A program made the translations under genes and the position numbers. Source: Sphingorhabdus sp. EL138 (lineage in GTDB: Bacteria > Pseudomonadota > Alphaproteobacteria > Sphingomonadales > Sphingomonadaceae). From it: 64,000 nt of DNA. The notes beneath the pieces are model-generated. The model worked only from the letters and a program-made list of their open reading frames with translations. It had not been told where the DNA came from and made no database searches. How positions within the stretch are numbered: the stretch's first letter is position 1; each line of letters starts with the position of its first letter. The stretch spans positions 310,001-374,000 of the forward strand of contig NZ_OGVD01000003.1 of NCBI RefSeq assembly GCF_900258045.1, read 5' to 3'. Positions 24,499-33,005 of this stretch are shown piece by piece.

Positions 24499-25791
24499 TC
24501 ATTCAGAAAGCGTGTATCTAAGTGGTAGCGTTTTCAATCCGCCGACAAAACTCGATTTCGCCCGTTTGGGTTCTCCCGCCAGTTCGACCGTTTCGATCCG
24601 GTCGAGCAGTTCATTGAACAATATCTTCATCTCCAACCGCGCCATATGCAGGCCAAGACATTGATGCGCACCGGCACCAAAGGCCAGATGACGGTTCGGC
24701 GAACGGGCTGCATCAAATTTGCGGGGATTTTCAAACACCCGATCATCGTGATTGGCCGCGACATAGTTGATCATCAACCAGTCGCCTTTTTTGACCGACA
24801 CCCCGCCAACTTCGACATCCTCAGCCGCCGTGCGCATGAAATGCTGTACTGGCGAGGTCCAGCGGATGGCTTCCTCGACAATGCCCGGCAGTAACTCGCG
24901 ATCAGCTTTCAGCCGCGCAAACTGTTCGGGATCCTGGGCCAGTGCCATCATCGCACCCGATGTTGAAGCCGATGTCGTATCATGGCCCGCTGATGCGACG
25001 ATGATATAATAGCCCGCCATGTCGCGGTCGCTGAGATATTCGCCATCGACCTTGGCATTGGCTATCACACTGGCGACATCATCGGTCGGATTGGCGCGCT
25101 TTTCTTCAGTTATTTTGGCGAAATAGGTTTCGAAATCGGCGACCGCTCCAATCACCAACTGCGTGATCTGTTCCGCCGTCATATTCGCCATGCCGGTTTT
25201 GTTCAGATCCTCATCCTGGCCGCCAAACATCTGCTGGGTAAGGAACAGCATGCGCTGCTCATCCGCCTCTGGGACGCCCAGAATCTGCATGATCACATGG
25301 AGCGGGTAGGGCGACGCAACCAGCGGAACAAAATCCGCTTCCGGCCCTGCCTCAACCAACCGGTCAACCGTGGTCTTTGCCAGCGCGCTAATCTCCCCTT
25401 CCAGCTGCTTGAGGTTTTTCGGCATGAACCATTCCTGGGTCAGACGGCGATATTTGGGATGAATCGGCGCGTCCAGCGCGACCAGCGAATTGACCAGATG
25501 CGGACTGCCGCCGGTCACGGCTTTGACGATGTCCTCGCCTTCGCGAAATCCGAATACCACGCCGCGCGGACTGTTAAGGAACGTCTTGTTATCCTTGCTG
25601 ATCCGCATGACATCATCATAGCCGGTGACCAGCCAGAATGGATCATGCAGATCGCCATTCTCCACCCGCGTAACCGGCATATTTTCACGCAGCCAGTCAA
25701 ATGTATCGAGCAGACCGTCCCATTCCGCATAGGCGACAGGGTCGATCACTGTTGACGCTACGGAGGCCGGTGCTTGTGGTGCTGCGCTCAT
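24499..25791 (-). CDS. Cytochrome P450
   Basis: Soluble bacterial P450 monooxygenase of 430 residues. The I-helix oxygen-binding motif is AGHDTTS (near residue 265), the K-helix ExxR is in IVEEAIRW, and the heme-thiolate loop is FGAGAHQCLGLHMARLEM with Cys near residue 375. The N-terminal part resembles the CYP125/CYP142/CYP124 and linalool-hydroxylase group that hydroxylates terminal carbons of sterol or isoprenoid chains, but this is resemblance only. It starts 12 bases after the acyl-CoA ligase stop with GGAGG before the ATG, so it is in the same operon. Redox partners are not in the window. Confidence 0.92.
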   Translation of the reverse strand: MSAAPQAPASVASTVIDPVAYAEWDGLLDTFDWLRENMPVTRVENGDLHDPFWLVTGYDDVMRISKDNKTFLNSPRGVVFGFREGEDIVKAVTGGSPHLVNSLVALDAPIHPKYRRLTQEWFMPKNLKQLEGEISALAKTTVDRLVEAGPEADFVPLVASPYPLHVIMQILGVPEADEQRMLFLTQQMFGGQDEDLNKTGMANMTAEQITQLVIGAVADFETYFAKITEEKRANPTDDVASVIANAKVDGEYLSDRDMAGYYIIVASAGHDTTSASTSGAMMALAQDPEQFARLKADRELLPGIVEEAIRWTSPVQHFMRTAAEDVEVGGVSVKKGDWLMINYVAANHDDRVFENPRKFDAARSPNRHLAFGAGAHQCLGLHMARLEMKILFNELLDRIETVELAGEPKRAKSSFVGGLKTLPLRYTLSE

Positions 25792-25803
25792 ATCATCCTC
25801 CGT

Positions 25804-27339
25804 TTAAACGATCCGGCTGCCGGTCTTGCCCCAATATTCATCGCGGAGCAGGCGTTTGTAGAGTTTGCCAGTCGGCACGCGTGGCAATTCCGCGCGGAAA
25901 TCTATCTGGCGCGGTACTTTCACACCGGACAGCGATTGCCGCAAATAGGCTTCCAGCTGTTGTGCAAAATCATCATTGGCGTCAGCCATATCCATCGGCT
26001 GAACCACGGCGACTACCTTCTCCCCCATATCCTCGTCGGGCGCGCCGATCACGGCGGCATCGATTACTTTCGGGTGGGTGACGAGCAGGTTTTCAATCTC
26101 CTGCGGATAGATATTCACACCGCCGGAAATGATCATGAAGCTTTTGCGATCAGTGAGATACAGAAAGCCATCCTCATCGACTTTCCCAACATCTCCCAGC
26201 GAGGTCCAGCCATGTTTGTTATGTGCGGCCTTGGTTTTCTCAGGGTCATTATGATATTTTACCGGGGCACCACCTTCGAAATAAATCTGCCCTTCTTCAC
26301 CGACGGGAACTTCGTCATCATTCTCATCGCAAATATGCACAATGCCCAGAAGCGCTTTGCCTACCGAGCCTTTATGCTCCAACCAATCTTCCGAGTTGAT
26401 GAAGGTAAATCCATTGCCTTCTGAGCCTGCATAATATTCGCGAATTATGGGCCCCCACCATTCGATCATCTTCTCCTTCACCGGAATAGGGCAAGGCGCA
26501 GCTGCATGAACGGCACATGTCAGGCTGGATACATCGTATTTCGCCCTTGTTTCATCCGGAAGCTTGAGCATCCGGCTGAAATGTGTCGGCACCCATTGAC
26601 TGGCATCGACCTTGTATTTTTCAATCAGCGCCAGCGCCTGCTCGGGATCGAATTTTTCCATCACGATCACTGTGCCACCCATCTTGTGGACGGCCATGCA
26701 CCATCGCAGTGGGGCAGCGTGGTAAAGCGGTGCCGGCGATAGATAGGTGCAGCCGGGTTGAATCCCGAAAGCGCCTTGCGCCATCATCACCAGCGCATTG
26801 GGTGCGGCTATATTTTCATCCTCAGGAAACGGGATTCGCACACCCTTGGGCCGACCCGTTGTGCCTGAACTGTAAAGCATATCGGTGCCATGGCGCTCAT
26901 CATCAATCGGCCCGTCCGGCAATGCAGCCAGTACTGGTTCGATCGCGCGGTTGTCTTCCACGCCATAGAGAAATTGTTTCACACCGGGGTTCAGCTTGTC
27001 CAGCTCATCAACAACGCCCTGCTTGCTATCAGAGCTGATCAACAGCGTCGCACCGCTATCGCTTAAAATATAGGATACCTCAGCAGCGGTCAGGCGGCTC
27101 GGGATCGCAACATAATAGAGGCCCGCGCGCTGTGCAGCCCAGGCAAAGTCGAAAAAGTTCGGATGGTTGTCGAGCAGTACCGCCACCGTATCGCCGATTT
27201 GCAGACCCTCTTTACGGAAGAGATGCGCCAGGCGGTTCGATGCCTTGTCAAGCTCAGCATATGTTTCAACGGCTCCGGTGCTGGCCATGATGACCGCTGG
27301 CTTATCGGGATTTTCCTGAGCATGCAGATAAGGATGCAT
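25804..27339 (-). CDS. Acyl-CoA synthetase (AMP-forming)
   Basis: ATP-dependent acid-CoA ligase of 511 residues, activating a carboxylic acid as its CoA thioester. The P-loop is MLYSSGTTGRPKGV (near residue 165), the A5 motif EYYAGSEGNGFT, and the hinge region GDVGKVDEDGFLYLTDRKSFMIISGGVNIYP contains the A7/A8 core; the C-terminal catalytic lysine is in RVPTGKLYKR. It is similar in form to FadD-type ligases of side-chain or ring-fragment degradation. It is first of a minus-strand operon with P450 and aldehyde dehydrogenase; the shared motif is at 27415-27433, 76 bases upstream. Confidence 0.9.
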   Translation of the reverse strand: MHPYLHAQENPDKPAVIMASTGAVETYAELDKASNRLAHLFRKEGLQIGDTVAVLLDNHPNFFDFAWAAQRAGLYYVAIPSRLTAAEVSYILSDSGATLLISSDSKQGVVDELDKLNPGVKQFLYGVEDNRAIEPVLAALPDGPIDDERHGTDMLYSSGTTGRPKGVRIPFPEDENIAAPNALVMMAQGAFGIQPGCTYLSPAPLYHAAPLRWCMAVHKMGGTVIVMEKFDPEQALALIEKYKVDASQWVPTHFSRMLKLPDETRAKYDVSSLTCAVHAAAPCPIPVKEKMIEWWGPIIREYYAGSEGNGFTFINSEDWLEHKGSVGKALLGIVHICDENDDEVPVGEEGQIYFEGGAPVKYHNDPEKTKAAHNKHGWTSLGDVGKVDEDGFLYLTDRKSFMIISGGVNIYPQEIENLLVTHPKVIDAAVIGAPDEDMGEKVVAVVQPMDMADANDDFAQQLEAYLRQSLSGVKVPRQIDFRAELPRVPTGKLYKRLLRDEYWGKTGSRIV

Positions 27340-27414
27340 TGGTGGCTTCTCTCCATTTGGGGGCGACCGCCTTTGCCCTGTTCGAGCTTCGCGATTCGCG
27401 TTTTCCCCATCATG

Positions 27415-27433
27415 GTTTAAGCGCGCAGTTAAA
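27415..27433. promoter_or_regulatory. Shared 18-bp operator-like motif, copy 2
   Basis: Read on the minus strand this is TTTAACTGCGCGCTTAAAC, matching the thiolase-promoter copy at all but three positions. It lies upstream of the acyl-CoA synthetase gene. Confidence 0.5.
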
Positions 27434-27480
27434 TCAATGGATTGTCTCAGCCACTAGTCATAGACAAAGACAATAACTCA

Positions 27481-28218
27481 CTAATTCTCCACATATATAT
27501 CCACAGGCACCGTGAGATCCGCAAACACGCGGCCAATGGAAGCCATGCTGCCAGCGCCTTCGCCAATGGCCTGTTCCAGAAACATTTGTGATCCCGCACC
27601 GTTCAGCAGCACCAGAACCGTCCGCGCTTCACAAATGGCGGCCTTGGTAATGGTCACCAGCGGTGTGTCGCCATTGTCGGGCATGATCCCGGCGGCCCGT
27701 TTTTCCTTGGGACCGTCCAGCGCCTCTTCGAGGTCGGCGCTTTCGACCAGACCGGCGGTGCTGCCATCTTCGCCCATGCCGAGCCAGATCAAATCCGGTG
27801 GCCATTTGGTGTCCTGCAACCGCGCATCGGCGGCACCGCCCGCGAGATGATAGTCCTCATTCTCTGTAGCGATCGGCAGGACCCGGGCGCCGCGGGTCAT
27901 AAATAGCTGCGCCAGTGCTTTCACATGGCTGCGCGGATCATCGACCGGGACCAGATAATCATCGGTCGGAATGATCGTGACATATTTCCATTTAATCTGC
28001 TTTTCGGCGAGCGCCTCAAGCACCGGCATGGCTTCTTCGCTGACCGGAAGCGCCAGCAAAGCTTCACCGCGGGCGTCGAGCGCGCTTTCGATGATGAATT
28101 TGATATCACCAACAACCGCGTCGATCATTTCCGCGCGGTCATCAAAATCCCACCATTCGAGCTGTGAATCCTCGCCTTCCGGCAAATCATCCATATCCCA
28201 AGATTCGTCTTCACTCAT
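27481..28218 (-). CDS. Diverged 6-phosphogluconolactonase-like protein
   Basis: A 245-residue protein of the NagB/6-phosphogluconolactonase fold with an acidic N-terminal extension of about 20 residues. The overall family pattern is clear (WWDFDDRAEM, ALDARGEALLALP, DLIWLGMGEDGSTAGL). However, catalytic hallmarks are altered: the GGxTP phosphate loop is replaced by PVSEEAMP, the DER of the active site by TDDY, and the catalytic histidine of GEDGHTAS by serine. It may therefore be a non-enzymatic or repurposed paralogue. It stands alone, with no zwf or edd gene next to it. Annotation as pgl would be doubtful. Confidence 0.75.
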   Translation of the reverse strand: MSEDESWDMDDLPEGEDSQLEWWDFDDRAEMIDAVVGDIKFIIESALDARGEALLALPVSEEAMPVLEALAEKQIKWKYVTIIPTDDYLVPVDDPRSHVKALAQLFMTRGARVLPIATENEDYHLAGGAADARLQDTKWPPDLIWLGMGEDGSTAGLVESADLEEALDGPKEKRAAGIMPDNGDTPLVTITKAAICEARTVLVLLNGAGSQMFLEQAIGEGAGSMASIGRVFADLTVPVDIYVEN

Positions 28219-28338
28219 ATTGCGTCCTGTCCTTCGGATGTCTTTTGGAGGCTTCTAATCCCTGCAGAAATCAGCACAAGGGTAAATCCCGCTTTTCAAA
28301 ATGCCAAGTTTCGGCCAATTGGAAGCCGAAGAGGCGAT

Positions 28339-29205
28339 ATGCGTATGACGGAAAACTATATTCTCACCCTGACAGCGGAAGACCGGGTTGGTCTGGTGGC
28401 AGCCGTGACCGGCTTTCTCGCAGAGCATGACGGCTTCATTCTCGACAGCCAGCAATATGCCGATCTGGAGCTGGAACGTTTTTTCATGCGCGTCGAGTTC
28501 AAGGGCGCAGGCGACAAGTTTCCGGTCAGTCTCGATACTCTCACCGAGAAATTTTCGGCGGTCGGCACGCGCTATGCGCTGGATTGGACGCTCGTCAGCG
28601 GCACCGAAAAACCCAATATCGTTATCGCTGTCTCAAAAGGCAGTCATTGCCTCAATGACCTGCTGCACCGCTGGAAAACCGGCGGACTGCCGGTCAATAT
28701 TGCGGGCGTGGTCAGCAATCATGACAGCTTGCGGGATCTAACCGAATGGCATGATGTCGCCTTCCACCATCTCCCTGTAACCAATGACAATCGGGCGGAG
28801 CAGGAACAGGCGATATTGGATATCATGAGCGAGCAGCAGGCCGATTATCTGATTCTTGCGCGCTACATGCAGATATTGTCCGACGATCTGAGTACCAAAC
28901 TGGCCGGTCGCTGCATCAACATCCATCACAGTTTTTTGCCCGGTTTCAAAGGCGCCAGACCCTATCACCGCGCACATGAGCGCGGGGTCAAGCTTATCGG
29001 TGCCACCGCGCATTTTGTGAGCGCCGATCTTGATGAAGGGCCGATTATCGAACAAGCGGTAGAACGTGTTGACCACCGGGCGAGCGTCGAGGAGATGATC
29101 CGCATTGGCCGTGATATTGAGGCACAGGTTCTGGCCAAAGCCGTCAAATGGGCTGGTGAACACCGGATATTACTGAACGGTAATCGTACGGTTGTGTTCC
29201 GGTAA
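28339..29205 (+). CDS. purU: Formyltetrahydrofolate deformylase
   Basis: Hydrolyses 10-formyl-tetrahydrofolate to formate and tetrahydrofolate, balancing one-carbon pools and supplying formate for purine synthesis. It is 288 residues: an N-terminal ACT domain (YILTLTAEDRVGLVAAVTGFL, residues 5-80) and a formyl-transferase domain with VVSNHDSLR, LARYMQIL, the catalytic INIHHSFLPGFKGARPYHRAHERG and the aspartate in FVSADLDEGPII. ATG 28339 is preceded by AAGAGG; a second ATG two codons on is possible. Transcribed alone, divergent from the lactonase-like gene and convergent with gspHI. Confidence 0.95.
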   Translation: MRMTENYILTLTAEDRVGLVAAVTGFLAEHDGFILDSQQYADLELERFFMRVEFKGAGDKFPVSLDTLTEKFSAVGTRYALDWTLVSGTEKPNIVIAVSKGSHCLNDLLHRWKTGGLPVNIAGVVSNHDSLRDLTEWHDVAFHHLPVTNDNRAEQEQAILDIMSEQQADYLILARYMQILSDDLSTKLAGRCINIHHSFLPGFKGARPYHRAHERGVKLIGATAHFVSADLDEGPIIEQAVERVDHRASVEEMIRIGRDIEAQVLAKAVKWAGEHRILLNGNRTVVFR

Positions 29206-29207
29206 GT

Positions 29208-29627
29208 CTAGTTTTCGGCAGGTGATACCGGCTGAAGTGCATCGAGCACAATATTCGCCGGACGCAATATGGTCAGAGTCGCTGGTGCGCCGTTGATCTT
29301 TTCCTGTGCGGTAATATCAACCTGGATGAAATTACCCTCTTCCGTCAGCCTCGCGCTTTGCGTCCATGTCCAGCCGAGCCCGCCATTTTCTTCCTCGCCG
29401 CTGCTTTCGCCGAGGCTGGGAGGGCGCGGATCGGTCAATATTTCCACCGCCCGGTTGCGGACAACAGATTGGGCCACGACCCGCAATTCCAGTTCGGCTG
29501 CATTGCGCGTCGTAAAGCCCTGCAGTCTGACCAACGCGAGCGCCGCCAGGCTGAAGACCGAAAGCGCAACCAGCATTTCAATCAGCGTGAAGCCGCGTTC
29601 GCCAGTGGTGTTGCTGAAGACCGTCAT
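29208..29627 (-). CDS. gspI: Type II secretion minor pseudopilin GspI
   Basis: A 139-residue class III prepilin. The N-terminus GERGFTLIEMLVALSVFSLAAL contains the prepilin peptidase site (G-FTLIE, with the conserved Glu at +5) followed by the hydrophobic assembly helix; the rest fits GspI (AAELELRVVAQSVVRNRAVEIL). In the family it starts the GspI-J-K tip of the pseudopilus. Its start overlaps the gspH stop by four bases. No gspJ or gspK follows; purU is convergent two bases away. Confidence 0.8.
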   Translation of the reverse strand: MTVFSNTTGERGFTLIEMLVALSVFSLAALALVRLQGFTTRNAAELELRVVAQSVVRNRAVEILTDPRPPSLGESSGEEENGGLGWTWTQSARLTEEGNFIQVDITAQEKINGAPATLTILRPANIVLDALQPVSPAEN

Positions 29628-30112
29628 GGCGCTTCCTCACCGCCGGCCAATTCGACGTCTCCCATTGGTGCAATGATGATATTGCGTGCAAAATCCTTAT
29701 AGTTGAGCCGCACCTCGGCGCGATCGCTGGGCAATCCCGTACTTTCAAAGCTGATCAGCAACGGTCCCGTTTCACCTACAGAGGCGGTCACCCCACTCGA
29801 CCAGTCGGTGGACCGAAAGGGTTTGTCCTCCATCACCGACCAGGCACCTTTGCGCCGCTCCAGAAAGCTATAGCCGGAAGGCGTGACCTGAACTGCCATC
29901 GGGCGGGATTGCAAAATCGCATTGTCGCGCAGCGCGGCCGTTCGGGCTGCGAATATTTGCGCATCCTGTTCCAGATCGTTGCTACCGTCGGGAAAAGACA
30001 AAACCACAATCGATGCCATCAAGCCCAAAATCACTAGTACAATCATGAGTTCCACCAGCGTGAAGCCGGTTTCATGAGCATTGCGCAAGGTGTTTTGGCG
30101 AGGTGTCATCAT
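29624..30112 (-). CDS. gspH: Type II secretion minor pseudopilin GspH
   Basis: A 162-residue prepilin. Cleavage motif ETGFTLVELMIVLVILGLMASIVV is at residues 14-37, followed by a globular part of GspH type (AQIFAARTAALRDNAILQSRPMAVQV, GYSFLERRKGAW). Minor pseudopilin of the type II secretion pseudopilus, coupled with gspI by a four-base overlap. The other gsp genes are not in the window. Two adjacent ATG codons could serve as start. Confidence 0.82.
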   Translation of the reverse strand: MMTPRQNTLRNAHETGFTLVELMIVLVILGLMASIVVLSFPDGSNDLEQDAQIFAARTAALRDNAILQSRPMAVQVTPSGYSFLERRKGAWSVMEDKPFRSTDWSSGVTASVGETGPLLISFESTGLPSDRAEVRLNYKDFARNIIIAPMGDVELAGGEEAP

Positions 30113-30220
30113 GGCTGCTTATCGGTTCGGTCCGATCCCTCTCTTGCAGAAGCCGGGCGGGCCTGCAATGGATAGAGGCCACAACAAAGTGATTCAAACC
30201 AATATGCAGGTGGGGAAATT

Positions 30221-31018
30221 ATGAGCGACGTCGTTCTCTATGACAAACAGGATCGCGTGGTAACCATTACGCTGAACAAACCGGAGACACGCAACGCGCT
30301 GTCCACCGATCTCTGTGAAGCGCTGGTTGCAGCGATGAAAAAGGCAGATGCCGACGCGAGTGTCAGCTGCGTCGTTCTGGCCGCCAATGGCAAAAGCTTC
30401 TCCTCCGGCGGCAATCTGCATGAAATCAAGGCGATGACCAAGGAGCAGAACATGTCTCCACTGGAAATCGAAAACTGGTATAAAACCGGCATCCAGCAGA
30501 TTCCGCTCGCCATGGCAGAGATTTCGGTTCCAGTCATAGCCGCGGTAAACGGCCATGCCATTGGTGCGGGCAACGATCTCACCACGATGTGTGATATTCG
30601 CATTGCCAGTGAAGATGCGATTTTTGCTGAGAGCTTCCTGCGCGTTGGTATCATTCCGGGAGACGGTGGGGCATGGCTGCTGCCACGCATCATCGGGCAG
30701 GCCCGCGCTAATCAGATGCTGTTCACCGGTGAGTTTATTGATGCGCACAAGGCGCTTGATTACGGTCTGGTGTCCGAAGTTGTGGCCAATGACGAGTTGC
30801 TCAAACGCGCTTACGAACTGGCCGAGCAAGTGGTTGCCCTGCCCCCGCTGGCGATCCGCAAAACCAAGGAACTGGTCCGCACCGCCCAAAGTGTGACGCT
30901 GAAAGAAAATCTCGATCAGGCGGCGCTGTTCCAGGGGGTCCTGCAACAGCTGGACGATCATCAGGAAGCGATTGATGCAATCCTGGAGAAGCGCAAGCCG
31001 GTATTCAAGGGCCAATAA
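30221..31018 (+). CDS. Enoyl-CoA hydratase/isomerase family protein
   Basis: A 265-residue crotonase-fold enzyme with RVVTITLNKPETRNALS, the oxyanion segment GKSFSSGGNLHEI, and IGAGNDLTTMCDIRIAS. Of the two catalytic glutamates the first is Asp (GNDL) and the second is kept in FAESFLRVGIIPGDGG, so hydratase or isomerase activity is possible. It begins a plus-strand run: alkylsulfatase follows 15 bases on, then two acyl-CoA dehydrogenases, a flavoprotein and an SDR. By context a beta-oxidation step. Confidence 0.88.
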   Translation: MSDVVLYDKQDRVVTITLNKPETRNALSTDLCEALVAAMKKADADASVSCVVLAANGKSFSSGGNLHEIKAMTKEQNMSPLEIENWYKTGIQQIPLAMAEISVPVIAAVNGHAIGAGNDLTTMCDIRIASEDAIFAESFLRVGIIPGDGGAWLLPRIIGQARANQMLFTGEFIDAHKALDYGLVSEVVANDELLKRAYELAEQVVALPPLAIRKTKELVRTAQSVTLKENLDQAALFQGVLQQLDDHQEAIDAILEKRKPVFKGQ

Positions 31019-31033
31019 GAGAGGGCAGTGATC

Positions 31034-32980
31034 ATGAGAAAATTTGTTGTTCCGCTTTTAACATTGGCCATCGCAACGACCGCCTATGCCGCGCCGCCTG
31101 AGGGTGTCGCAACTGAGGCCACCAAAAAAGCCAATGCGGACTTTGGTGCCCGCCTTCCCATTGCAGACCAAAATGATTTCGAAAATGCCAATCGTGGTTT
31201 CCTTGCCAAAATCGAAAAACCGATTCTCAATGAAGATGGATCGGTTGCGTGGGACTCGAGCCAGTTTGATTTTGTAAAAGGTGATGCGCCGGACACGGTA
31301 AATCCTTCGCTTTGGCGGCAAGGCAAGCTCAACAGCATCCACGGCCTGTTTGAAGTTGTTCCCGGCATATATCAAATTCGCGGCTATGATCTGGCGCAGA
31401 TGACGTTGATCGCAGGTGAAAAAGGCTGGATCATAGTAGACCCGCTGACCACACCCGCACCGGCCAAGGCTGGCTTGGCTCTGGCCAATAAAACGCTCGG
31501 GAAACGACCCGTCAGTGCAGTCTTGTTTACCCATAGTCACGGTGATCACTATGGCGGTGTCAACGGTGTCTTGGGCAAGCTTGATCTTGCCTATGACGAT
31601 GTCCAGATCATCGCGCCGCACGGATTTGTCAGAGAATCCATCGGCGAAGCAGTTATCGCCGGCACAGCGATGAGCAGGCGGGTGCAGTTTCAATTTGGTA
31701 CCACTTTACCAGCAGGGAAAACAGGTCATATCGGCGGTGGTCTGGGACAAGCGCTGTCGCGCGGCGATGTGGCGCTGGTGCCGCCAACGAAGACTATTGG
31801 CGAAGATGGTGAAAAGCTGGTCATTGATGGCATTACATTCGAATTTATGGATGCCAGTGAAACCGAAGCGCCGGCCGAGTTTGTTTTCTACCTGCCACAA
31901 TTTAAGGCTTTGCATAGCGCCGAAGTGGCAACGCGAACCTTCCATAATGTGCTGACACCGCGCGGAGCATTGGTGCGTGATACGCTAAAGTGGAGCAAGG
32001 TTATCGATGCCATGTATGAAAAATATGGCGCGAAGGCGGAAATATTATTGGCCTCCCATCACTGGCCAACCTGGGGCAGTGAAAATGTGCAAACAGCCCT
32101 GAGAAACCAGCGGGGTCTGTACCGCTATGTCCATGACCAGACGATACGTCAGGCCAATCAGGGTGCAACCATGCATGAATTGGCGGAAAATATCGGCGAG
32201 CCTGATTTTGCCAAAAGCGATTTTGGCGTGCGCGATTATTATGGCACCCTTAATCACAATAGTAAGGCCGTCTATCAGCGCTATTTCGGCTGGTGGGATG
32301 CGGTTCCGGCAACCTATCATCAACTGCCGCCTGCGGAGGCTTCGGAGAAATATGTAGCGGCCATGGGCGGCGCGGAAAAAGCGCTTGCCGTAGGCGAAAA
32401 AGCGTTTGATGCCGGTGAATATCGTTGGGCGGCAACTGTGTTCAATCATATTGTCTTTGCTGATCCAGCCAATGAAACCGCTAAAAAGTGGCTAGCCTCC
32501 AGCTATGAGCAACTCGGCTTTCAGGCGGAAGCAGGCACGTGGCGCAATATCTATCTTGTCGGCGCCAAGGAATTGCGGGAAGGCAACAAGGGCTCTGGTA
32601 CCGTCACCAGCTCCAACGCCAAAGTGCTCAACAGCATAGCGGCTATCGACTTGTTCGACGCCATTGCCACCCGTTTCAATCCGGCAAAAATGCAGGGGGG
32701 AGGCGGTATAATTCAGTTTACTTTTGCCGATCGCAAGGAAGCGATTAATGTTGATTTCGGCAAAAGCGTTATGTTCCCGCGTGCCGGCAAGGCTGAGGCG
32801 GCTACTGCCCAGATCGGGATCAACCGGACCGACTTCACACGGCTGTTGCTGCGGCAGGCCAACCCGTTGGAACTAATCCAATCGGGCGCAATGACGGTCA
32901 GCGGGGATACCGCCCTTATGGCAGCTATGTTTGGCGCACTCGACCCGGTAGACCCGCAATTCAACGTCGTGACACCTTGA
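31034..32980 (+). CDS. Alkylsulfatase of the SdsA1 type (MBL fold)
   Basis: Exported Zn-dependent enzyme of 648 residues that hydrolyses primary or secondary alkyl sulfates. A Sec signal peptide (MRKFVVPLLTLAIATTAYA) leads into a metallo-beta-lactamase domain with THSHGDHYGG (near residue 172) and further His/Asp ligands (ALHSAEVATRTFHN, LASHHWPTWG). An alpha-helical dimerisation domain (about 400-520) and a C-terminal SCP2-like domain complete the family layout. ATG 31034 fits GAGGG upstream better than GTG 31028. It lies between crotonase and acyl-CoA dehydrogenase genes, so the released alcohol may feed the same catabolic route. Confidence 0.9.
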   Translation: MRKFVVPLLTLAIATTAYAAPPEGVATEATKKANADFGARLPIADQNDFENANRGFLAKIEKPILNEDGSVAWDSSQFDFVKGDAPDTVNPSLWRQGKLNSIHGLFEVVPGIYQIRGYDLAQMTLIAGEKGWIIVDPLTTPAPAKAGLALANKTLGKRPVSAVLFTHSHGDHYGGVNGVLGKLDLAYDDVQIIAPHGFVRESIGEAVIAGTAMSRRVQFQFGTTLPAGKTGHIGGGLGQALSRGDVALVPPTKTIGEDGEKLVIDGITFEFMDASETEAPAEFVFYLPQFKALHSAEVATRTFHNVLTPRGALVRDTLKWSKVIDAMYEKYGAKAEILLASHHWPTWGSENVQTALRNQRGLYRYVHDQTIRQANQGATMHELAENIGEPDFAKSDFGVRDYYGTLNHNSKAVYQRYFGWWDAVPATYHQLPPAEASEKYVAAMGGAEKALAVGEKAFDAGEYRWAATVFNHIVFADPANETAKKWLASSYEQLGFQAEAGTWRNIYLVGAKELREGNKGSGTVTSSNAKVLNSIAAIDLFDAIATRFNPAKMQGGGGIIQFTFADRKEAINVDFGKSVMFPRAGKAEAATAQIGINRTDFTRLLLRQANPLELIQSGAMTVSGDTALMAAMFGALDPVDPQFNVVTP

Positions 32981-33005
32981 TCCCAATCAACTCAAAGGCA
33001 TTTTA

